This document shows positions 57,952-64,000 of a stretch of 64,000 nucleotides of DNA, one piece after another. Within the stretch, counting starts at the first letter, position 1. Each line of letters starts with the position of its first letter. The DNA comes from Leclercia adecarboxylata (lineage in GTDB: Bacteria; Pseudomonadota; Gammaproteobacteria; Enterobacterales; Enterobacteriaceae): the NCBI RefSeq assembly GCF_023639785.1, contig NZ_CP098325.1, positions 3,782,001 to 3,846,000 of the forward strand, read 5' to 3'. The notes under the pieces are model-generated. The model saw only the letters and a program-made list of their open reading frames with translations, did no database searches and was not told where the DNA came from. Both the position numbers and the translations under genes were made by a program.

Positions 57952-58022
57952 TGCCCGGTGGCGCTGCGCTTACCGGGCCTACGATTAAGGTAGGCCCGGT
58001 AAGGCGAAGCCGCCACCCGGCA
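57952..58022. repeat. BIME between bglA and ygfF
   Basis: Two inverted REP units flank CCTACGATTAAGGTAGG, with the conserved GCCCGGTGGCGCTGCGC and GCGAAGCCGCCACCCGG arms. It lies at the convergent end of bglA and ygfF. Confidence 0.88.
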
Positions 58023-58023
58023 T

Positions 58024-58767
58024 TTATTTCCCGCCCGCCAGCTCAATAAAACTCCCCGTCACGTACGAGGCTTTCTCGCTCAGCAGCCAGACAATCGCCT
58101 GCGCCACCTCTTCCGGCTGACCGCCGCGCTGCATCGGCAGCATCGACTTCACCCGATCCACGCGCCCTGGTTCACCGCCGGAGGCATGAATTTCGGTGTA
58201 GATCAGCCCCGGACGTACGCAGTTTACCCGGATGCCCTGCGCCGCGACTTCCAGCGACAGCCCGGTAGTGAGGGAGTCCACCGCCCCTTTCGATGCCGCA
58301 TAATCCACATACTCCCCCGGCGCACCGAGTCGTGAGGCCGCAGAGGAGACATTCACGATCGCCCCGCCTTTTCCGCCATGTTTCAGCGCCATGCGTTTCA
58401 CCGCTTCACGGCAGCAGAGGAAATATCCTGTCACGTTGGTGGCCAGCACGCGGTTAATGCGCTCGGCGGAGAGGTTTTCTATGGTGCTTTGTTCAAACAG
58501 AATGCCGGCGTTGTTGACCAGCGCAGTGAGGGGTTCGCCTTCACGATCGAGGCTGTCGAACATCGCCATAACCTGCGCCTCGTCGCTGATGTCCGCGCGC
58601 AGGGCAAAAGCCTTACCGCCCTCTTCGACAATCTGATTGATGACATCGGTGGCGGCTTTAATGTTGTGATGATAGTTCACCGCCACGGTGTAGCCAACAC
58701 GTGCCAGTTCAATTGCGGTCGCTTTGCCGATCCCACGGCTGGCGCCGGTTACTAATGCTATAGCCAT
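58024..58767 (-). CDS. ygfF: Short-chain dehydrogenase/reductase YgfF
   Basis: A 247-residue NAD(P)-dependent oxidoreductase of unknown substrate. The cofactor motif TGASRGIGKA (about 7-16), NNAG and the catalytic YAASKGA are present. It lies downstream of gcvP on the same strand, as in E. coli, separated by a REP-like element. Confidence 0.92.
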   Translation of the reverse strand: MAIALVTGASRGIGKATAIELARVGYTVAVNYHHNIKAATDVINQIVEEGGKAFALRADISDEAQVMAMFDSLDREGEPLTALVNNAGILFEQSTIENLSAERINRVLATNVTGYFLCCREAVKRMALKHGGKGGAIVNVSSAASRLGAPGEYVDYAASKGAVDSLTTGLSLEVAAQGIRVNCVRPGLIYTEIHASGGEPGRVDRVKSMLPMQRGGQPEEVAQAIVWLLSEKASYVTGSFIELAGGK

Positions 58768-58790
58768 CTATAATCTCCGGATAAAAAAAA

Positions 58791-58821
58791 GGCCGGGTGA
58801 CGCTTGCGCTTACCCGGCCCA
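58791..58821. repeat. REP-like element between gcvP and ygfF
   Basis: A single palindrome GGCCGGGTGACGCTTGCGC...TACCCGGCC lies 16 bp after the gcvP stop. Confidence 0.75.
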
Positions 58822-58836
58822 CAGTATGGCAGAAGG

Positions 58837-61710
58837 TTACTGGTATTCGCTCATCGGCACGCAGGAGCAGAACAGGTTACGGTCGCCGTAGACGTCATCG
58901 AGACGCTTCACGGTCGGCCAGTACTTGTTAGCAACGCCCGCCGGGAAGACCGCCAGCTCGCGGGAGTAACCGTGGTTCCACTCTGCCACCAGCTCGTGCT
59001 GGGTGTGCGGGGCGTTCACCAGCGGGTTATCTTCCAGCGTCCATTCACCATCCTGAACGCGATCGATCTCCATGCGGATGGCCAGCATCGCGTCGATAAA
59101 GCGGTCCAGTTCGGCTTTGCTTTCGGACTCCGTTGGCTCCACCATCAGCGTACCTGCCACAGGGAACGACATGGTCGGGGCGTGGAAGCCGTAGTCGATC
59201 AGACGTTTGGCAATGTCCAGCTCGCTGATGCCGGTCTGCTCTTTCAGCGGACGAATATCGAGAATACACTCGTGCGCCACGCGACCGTCACGGCCGGTAT
59301 AGAGTATCGGATAGGCAGATTTCAGACGCGTTGCGATGTAGTTGGCATTCAGGATCGCCACCTGGCTTGCCTGCTTCAGCCCTTCTGCGCCCATCATACG
59401 GATGTACATCCAGCTTATTGGCAGAATAGAAGCGCTGCCGAACGGTGCCGCAGAGACCGCCCCCTGACGGGTGAGCATGCCTTCGATCTGTACCACGCTG
59501 TGACCCGGTACAAACGGTGCCAGGTGCGCTTTCACACCGATTGGACCCATACCCGGGCCGCCACCGCCGTGCGGAATGCAGAAGGTTTTGTGCAGGTTCA
59601 GGTGCGACACGTCCGCGCCGATAAAGCCTGGGGTGGTGATCCCCACCTGGGCGTTCATGTTGGCGCCATCAAGGTAAACCTGGCCGCCATACTGGTGCAC
59701 GATCTCGCACACTTCACGGATGGTCTCTTCATACACGCCGTGGGTGGACGGATAGGTGACCATAATGCAGGAGAGCTTATCGCCGGTCTGTTCCGCTTTC
59801 GCACGTAGGTCAGCCAGGTCGATGTTGCCGTTCTTATCGCAGGCCACAACCACCACTTCCATCCCTGCCATCTGGGCAGATGCCGGGTTGGTGCCGTGGG
59901 CAGAGCTTGGGATCAGGCAGATATCACGATGGCCTTCGTTGCGGCTCTCGTGGTAGTGGCGGATGGCCAGCAGGCCCGCGTATTCACCCTGGGCGCCGGA
60001 GTTTGGCTGCATGCAGAGTGCGTCATAGCCGGTCAGTTTCACCAGCCAGTCGGAGAGCTGGTTGATCATCTGGTGATAACCTTCCGCCTGGTCAGCCGGG
60101 CAGAACGGGTGCAGCTCAGCGAACTCCGGCCAGGTAATGGGGATCATCTCGGCAGCGGCGTTCAGCTTCATGGTGCAGGAGCCCAGCGGGATCATCGCCT
60201 GGTTCAGGGCCAGATCTTTACGCTCCAGAGAGTGCATATAGCGCATCATCTCGGTTTCGCTGTGGTAGCGGTTAAAGACCGGATGGGTCAGGATCGCGTC
60301 GTCGCGCAGCATGCTCTGCTGGATGGAGCGGCTGTCGTGTGCCACCTCTTTATCAAGCGTGTCCAGATTCAGGCCGTGGCCTTCGCCCAGCAGGACATTG
60401 AACAGCACCTGTACATCTTCACGGGTAGTGGTTTCATCCAGGGTGATGCTCACCGCATTCAGGATGTCGCTACGCAGGTTGATCTCTGCTGCTTCAGCAC
60501 GTGCCAGCACGGCCGCCTTGTCGGCCACTTCCACGCACAGGGTGTCGAAGAAGTGCGCGTGACGCAGTTTTTGACCTTTCTGCTGCAGGCCGCAGGCCAG
60601 AATATCGGCCAGGCGATGAATACGGCTGGCGATACGCTTCAGGCCGGCCGGACCATGATAGACGGCATACAGGCTGGCGATGTTGGCCAGCAGGACCTGA
60701 GAGGTACAGATGTTGGAGTTGGCTTTCTCACGGCGGATGTGCTGCTCGCGAGTCTGCATCGCCATGCGCAGGGCGGTGTTACCGGCCGCATCTTTCGATA
60801 CGCCGATAATGCGGCCTGGCATGGAGCGTTTGAATTCATCTTTTGCAGCGAAGAAGGCCGCGTGTGGCCCGCCGTAGCCCATCGGCACGCCGAAGCGCTG
60901 TGCAGAGCCGAAGACGATGTCCGCACCCTGTTTGCCCGGCGCGGTTAACAGCACCAGCGCCATAAAATCGGCCGCCACGCTGACGACGATTTTGCGCGCT
61001 TTCAGCTCGCCAGTCAGCTTGCTGTAGTCGTGCACTTCACCGGTGGTGCCCACCTGCTGTAACAGCACGCCGAACACATCCTGGTGATCCAGCACTTTAT
61101 CGGCTTCATCAACGATCACCTCAAAGCCAAACGTCTCTGCGCGGGTACGCACTACGTCCAGGGTCTGCGGGTGAACGTCGGCAGCGACGAAGAAGCGGTT
61201 TGCACCCTTCAGTTTGCTGACGCGTTTCGCCATTGCCATTGCTTCTGCAGCGGCGGTGGCTTCATCCAGCAGCGAAGCAGAGGCGATGTCGAGGCCGGTC
61301 AGATCCAGCGTGACCTGCTGGAAATTGAGCAGCGCTTCCAGACGGCCCTGAGACACTTCCGGCTGATAAGGGGTATACGCCGTATACCAGCCCGGGTTTT
61401 CCAGCATGTTACGCAGGATCACCGGCGGTAACTGCACGTTGGTGTAACCCATGCCAATGTAAGACTTAAAGCGCTTGTTCAGGCTGGCAATGCCTTTCAG
61501 TTCCGCCAGTGCGGCGTATTCAGTGGTCGACTCTCCCACCTGCGGTGGCGTGTCGAGCTGAATATCCTTTGGCACAATCTGGCCGATCAGGGCGTTGAGC
61601 GAATCCGCGCCAACCGTCTTCAGCATCTCCTGCTGTTGCTGAGCATCCGGCCCAATGTGACGTTCGATAAAGGCGCCACGGTTTTCAAGCTGGCTTAAAG
61701 TCTGTGTCAT
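58837..61710 (-). CDS. gcvP: Glycine dehydrogenase (decarboxylating), P protein
   Basis: PLP-dependent P protein of the glycine cleavage system: decarboxylates glycine and loads aminomethyl onto the lipoyl arm of GcvH. The 957-residue length matches E. coli. The PLP-lysine is in [20 protein letters not shown] near residue 706. It is third in gcvT-gcvH-gcvP; the 127-bp gap after gcvH holds a BIME. Confidence 0.97.
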   Translation of the reverse strand: MTQTLSQLENRGAFIERHIGPDAQQQQEMLKTVGADSLNALIGQIVPKDIQLDTPPQVGESTTEYAALAELKGIASLNKRFKSYIGMGYTNVQLPPVILRNMLENPGWYTAYTPYQPEVSQGRLEALLNFQQVTLDLTGLDIASASLLDEATAAAEAMAMAKRVSKLKGANRFFVAADVHPQTLDVVRTRAETFGFEVIVDEADKVLDHQDVFGVLLQQVGTTGEVHDYSKLTGELKARKIVVSVAADFMALVLLTAPGKQGADIVFGSAQRFGVPMGYGGPHAAFFAAKDEFKRSMPGRIIGVSKDAAGNTALRMAMQTREQHIRREKANSNICTSQVLLANIASLYAVYHGPAGLKRIASRIHRLADILACGLQQKGQKLRHAHFFDTLCVEVADKAAVLARAEAAEINLRSDILNAVSITLDETTTREDVQVLFNVLLGEGHGLNLDTLDKEVAHDSRSIQQSMLRDDAILTHPVFNRYHSETEMMRYMHSLERKDLALNQAMIPLGSCTMKLNAAAEMIPITWPEFAELHPFCPADQAEGYHQMINQLSDWLVKLTGYDALCMQPNSGAQGEYAGLLAIRHYHESRNEGHRDICLIPSSAHGTNPASAQMAGMEVVVVACDKNGNIDLADLRAKAEQTGDKLSCIMVTYPSTHGVYEETIREVCEIVHQYGGQVYLDGANMNAQVGITTPGFIGADVSHLNLHKTFCIPHGGGGPGMGPIGVKAHLAPFVPGHSVVQIEGMLTRQGAVSAAPFGSASILPISWMYIRMMGAEGLKQASQVAILNANYIATRLKSAYPILYTGRDGRVAHECILDIRPLKEQTGISELDIAKRLIDYGFHAPTMSFPVAGTLMVEPTESESKAELDRFIDAMLAIRMEIDRVQDGEWTLEDNPLVNAPHTQHELVAEWNHGYSRELAVFPAGVANKYWPTVKRLDDVYGDRNLFCSCVPMSEYQ

Positions 61711-61760
61711 GAGCGATGGTTCCTGAAACGTGCAGTGAATCGTAGTTGTCTGTAACTCTG

Positions 61761-61834
61761 TTGCCCGGTGGCGCTAGCGCTTACCGGGCCTACGTTGTTA
61801 TGTAGGCCGGATAAGCGCAGCGCCATCCGGCACA
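61761..61834. repeat. BIME inside the gcvTHP operon (gcvH-gcvP gap)
   Basis: Two inverted REP units (TTGCCCGGTGGCGCTAGCGC and the converse with GGATAAGCGCAGCGCCATCCGGC) fill most of the gap. It could attenuate transcription or stabilise the gcvTH segment. Confidence 0.88.
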
Positions 61835-61837
61835 ACA

Positions 61838-62227
61838 TTATTCGTCTTCCAGTAAGGCTTCGTACGCGGTGGCATCCAGCAGAGCGGCAACTTCCGCTTC
61901 ATCGCTGGCTTTGATTTTGAAGATCCAGCCTTCGCCGTAAGGCTCGCTGTTGACCAGCTCAGGGGAGTCGCTCAGCGCGTCGTTAACCGCCACGATTTCG
62001 CCGCCCACTGGCGCATAGATGTCAGAAGCAGCTTTTACCGACTCCGCTACCGCGCAGTCGTCGCCTGCGGTGACGGTCGCGCCCACTTCTGGCAGATCCA
62101 CAAACACCATGTCACCTAACAGCTCCTGAGCATGTTCGGTGATCCCAACGGTGTAGGTGCCGTCGGCTTCTTTGCGCAGCCACTCGTGTTCTTTGCTGTA
62201 TTTCAGTTCTGCTGGCACATTGCTCAT
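61838..62227 (-). CDS. gcvH: Glycine cleavage system H protein
   Basis: A 129-residue lipoyl carrier that shuttles the aminomethyl group between P, T and L proteins. The lipoylated Lys is residue 65 (counting Met) in [14 protein letters not shown]. Second gene of the operon, 23 bp after gcvT. Confidence 0.97.
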   Translation of the reverse strand: MSNVPAELKYSKEHEWLRKEADGTYTVGITEHAQELLGDMVFVDLPEVGATVTAGDDCAVAESVKAASDIYAPVGGEIVAVNDALSDSPELVNSEPYGEGWIFKIKASDEAEVAALLDATAYEALLEDE

Positions 62228-62250
62228 TGAATTTCTCCTGATAAAAATAA

Positions 62251-63345
62251 TTAGGCGACCGGTTTACCGGCGCGAACAAAAATCGGTTTAGTCACGCGGA
62301 CCGGCATTTCGCGGTTGCGGATCTGCACCACGGCAGTCTCGCCAATCCCCGCCGGCACGCGCGCCAGAGCAATACTGTAACCCAGCGTCGGAGAGAAGGT
62401 GCCGCTGGTGATAATGCCTTCGCAGTGGTTGCCGTTCGCATCGGTAAAACGTACCGGCAGCTCGCCGCGCAGGACGCCTTTCTCGGTCATCACCAGGCCA
62501 ACCAGCTGGTCGGTGCCTTTCTCACGCTGCATTTCCAGCGCTTCACGACCGATAAAGTCGCGATCGGCAGGTTCCCACGCGATGGTCCAGCCCATATTGG
62601 CCGCCAGGGGAGAGACGCCCTCGTCCATCTCCTGACCGTATAAATTCATACCGGCTTCCAGACGCAGCGTATCGCGCGCGCCCAGCCCCGCTGGCTTAAC
62701 GCCCGCTTCTACCAGCGCATGCCAGAAATCGGCCGCTTTTTCATTCGGCATCGCAATTTCATAGCCCGCTTCACCGGTGTAGCCGGTGGTCGCCACAAAG
62801 AGATCGCCCGTCTGCACGCCAAAGAACGGCTTCATGCCTTCGGTGGCCTGACGCTGCTCATCGCTGAACAGGGAGGCGGCTTTTGCCTGCGCGTTTGGCC
62901 CCTGCACCGCGATCAGCGACAGGTCGTCACGCACGGTGATTTCGATAGCGTAGGGTTCTGCGTGTTGGGTGATCCAGGAGAGGTCTTTTTCGCGGGTGGC
63001 GGAGTTAACAACGAGGCGGAAGAAATCTTCGGAGAGGTAATAGACAATCAGGTCGTCAATCACGCCGCCAGAGGCATTCAGCATGCCGGAATAGAGCGCT
63101 TTGCCCGGCTTCGTGAGCTTAGCCACGTCATTTGCCAGCAGATAGCGTAAAAACTCCCGGGTGCGGCTGCCGTGGAGATCGACAATGGTCATGTGAGAGA
63201 CGTCGAACATACCGGCATCGGTGCGCACCGCATGATGCTCATCAATCTGCGAACCATAATGCAGCGGCATCATCCAGCCATGGAAATCGACCATGCGTGC
63301 ACCGCATAAGGTGTGTTGTTCGTACAAAGGCGTCTGTTGAGCCAT
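62251..63345 (-). CDS. gcvT: Aminomethyltransferase, glycine cleavage T protein
   Basis: A 364-residue tetrahydrofolate-dependent T protein that releases ammonia and forms 5,10-methylene-[24 protein letters not shown] and GMFDVSHMT are N-terminal landmarks; FVRAGKPVA ends the chain. It is first of gcvTHP, with PurR- and GcvA-like sites upstream. Confidence 0.97.
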   Translation of the reverse strand: MAQQTPLYEQHTLCGARMVDFHGWMMPLHYGSQIDEHHAVRTDAGMFDVSHMTIVDLHGSRTREFLRYLLANDVAKLTKPGKALYSGMLNASGGVIDDLIVYYLSEDFFRLVVNSATREKDLSWITQHAEPYAIEITVRDDLSLIAVQGPNAQAKAASLFSDEQRQATEGMKPFFGVQTGDLFVATTGYTGEAGYEIAMPNEKAADFWHALVEAGVKPAGLGARDTLRLEAGMNLYGQEMDEGVSPLAANMGWTIAWEPADRDFIGREALEMQREKGTDQLVGLVMTEKGVLRGELPVRFTDANGNHCEGIITSGTFSPTLGYSIALARVPAGIGETAVVQIRNREMPVRVTKPIFVRAGKPVA

Positions 63346-63436
63346 CTTATCCTCGTTGAATGAGCTGGGCTGTCTTGCGTTTCATGCTGTAAAAAATCAC
63401 CACGAAACCCGGCATCGACATCGCTCCCGGACGCCG

Positions 63437-63714
63437 ACGCAAACGTTCTCTTTCCTCTGAACTTACCACCGAAAACGGTGGTTAACCATAAGGCAAAACG
63501 GGTCATCACATTAGCTTATGGTCAAAAAAGCCAACAAAGCGTACAGAGTTATTCACTATAAAAATGCGAAACCCTCCGCACAAAAGCAAAGTCATCAGCC
63601 TGACATTTAGCACAGGCTGATATTTACTGCGGAAAAATGCGCGAAATTTCCGTAACATAAAAACAGCCAGATTAGATAATCTAATGCGAAAAAGTCGGTG
63701 AAATTAGATTATTT
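63437..63714 (-). promoter_or_regulatory. gcvTHP regulatory region (PurR box, GcvA-type ATTAG/CTAAT motifs)
   Basis: The 429-bp gcvT-ubiI gap contains ACGCAAACGTTCTCTT (63437-63452), with a perfect left half of the PurR consensus. ATTAG/CTAAT motifs typical of GcvA sites lie at 63510-63514, 63671-63685 (the palindrome ATTAGATAATCTAAT) and 63703-63707. E. coli gcv is controlled by PurR, GcvA/GcvR, Lrp and CRP; Lrp and CRP sites were not assigned. No glycine riboswitch fold was seen. Confidence 0.65.
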
Positions 63715-63730
63715 CAAACGAGGGGATTTT

Positions 63731-63748
63731 CCCGGCCCACAGGCCGGG
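63731..63748 (-). repeat. Stem-loop after ubiI
   Basis: CCCGGCC and GGCCGGG arms around a four-base loop (CACA on the plus strand) lie about 27 bp beyond the ubiI stop. It probably protects the ubiI mRNA end or acts as a weak terminator; no T-run follows. Confidence 0.55.
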
Positions 63749-63774
63749 AGAAGAAAGTGTGACGGGGGTCTGGT

Positions 63775-64000
63775 TTACTTAAGCCAGTCGGGCAGATCGT
63801 TAAGACCCATCGCCTGACGCAGAAGTTGTGGTTTAACGCCCGGAAGGGTATCAGCCAGTTTCAGGCCAAGATCGCGCAGCAGTTTTTTCGCCGGATTCGC
63901 CCCCGCGAAGAGTTCGCGGAACCCCTGCATACCTGCCAGCATCATTGCCGCACTGTGTTTGCGGCTGCGCTCGTAGCGGCGCAGATAGAGGTGCTGACCA
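63775..64000 (-). CDS. ubiI: 2-polyprenylphenol 6-hydroxylase UbiI (VisC), C-terminal part
   Basis: The 3' end of a gene cut by the right window edge. The visible minus-strand frame encodes about 74 residues ending LNDLPDWLK before TAA at 63777-63775, which matches the UbiI tail. Upstream text includes a LFAGANPAKKLLRDLGLKLA-like segment of the FAD monooxygenase family. UbiI hydroxylates the ring C5 in ubiquinone synthesis. Its position upstream of gcvT fits E. coli. Confidence 0.9.
   Translation of the reverse strand, partial: GQHLYLRRYERSRKHSAAMMLAGMQGFRELFAGANPAKKLLRDLGLKLADTLPGVKPQLLRQAMGLNDLPDWLK

Noticed and set aside
59896..60948. Plus-strand open frame of 350 codons opposite gcvP
   Set aside because: Antisense to the conserved P-protein; composition is that of a shadow frame.
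63346..63770. Glycine riboswitch upstream of gcvT
   Set aside because: No tandem aptamer pattern is seen; enterobacterial gcv operons are controlled by protein regulators, and PurR/GcvA-like motifs are present instead.

Overview
The window is chromosomal DNA of a member of the Enterobacteriaceae. The backbone gene order follows the Escherichia coli chromosome from ppdA/thyA to gcvTHP/ubiI, and most backbone proteins are close to full-length E. coli counterparts. The GC-rich coding sequence, the REP/BIME repeats and the extra sugar and pectin genes suggest an Enterobacter/Lelliottia/Klebsiella-type organism. The species cannot be named from the sequence alone. No insertion sequence, prophage, CRISPR array or rRNA gene was seen.

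1-12.1 kb: ppdA, thyA and lgt, then ptsP-rppH, run on the minus strand. The rppH-mutH intergenic region carries clustered DnaA boxes and matches the position of the DnaA-reactivating site DARS2. mutH, ygdR and tas follow; ygdQ, which lies between mutH and ygdR in E. coli, is missing. Then come lplT-aas and the tandem small RNAs OmrA and OmrB.

12.3-21.7 kb: galR, lysA, lysR and ygeA are backbone genes. A five-gene cassette sits between galR and lysA: a PTS EIIC permease, a GH1 glycosidase, a UxuR/ExuR-like GntR regulator and a GNAT acetyltransferase on the minus strand, and a divergent LacI-family regulator. Two UxuR/ExuR-type palindromes lie in its divergent promoter region. Its end genes overlap the 3' ends of galR and lysA.

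21.8-34.6 kb: pectin (oligogalacturonide) catabolism genes are interleaved with the backbone genes araE and kduID. KdgM would admit oligogalacturonides through the outer membrane. TogMNAB would import them, two oligogalacturonate lyases (Ogl and a paralogue) would cleave them, and KdgF, KduI and KduD would convert the unsaturated products to 2-keto-3-deoxygluconate. KdgR-type boxes precede kdgF, togM, kduI, ogl and kdgM, so the genes probably form one regulon. The KdgR gene is outside the window. araE has an araBAD-like promoter with AraC I1/I2 and CRP sites.

34.6-44.2 kb: yqeF, an M20 amidohydrolase with an orphan basic amino-acid binding protein, a cupin, a divergent LysR/PACE efflux pair, yqeG, yjdJI, and an AT-richer group (lipoprotein, OmpA-like barrel, IprA-like regulator) next to tRNA-Gly(CCC). 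In E. coli the ETT2 type III secretion remnant occupies this yqeG-glyU interval.

44.2-64 kb: actS, idi, lysS-prfB (with the RF2 programmed frameshift), recJ-dsbC-xerD, fldB, cptA-sdhE, ygfZ, trhA, yqfB, an RpiR-family regulator with bglA, ygfF, gcvP/gcvH/gcvT, and the 3' end of ubiI. BIME repeats lie in several intergenic gaps, including one between gcvH and gcvP.
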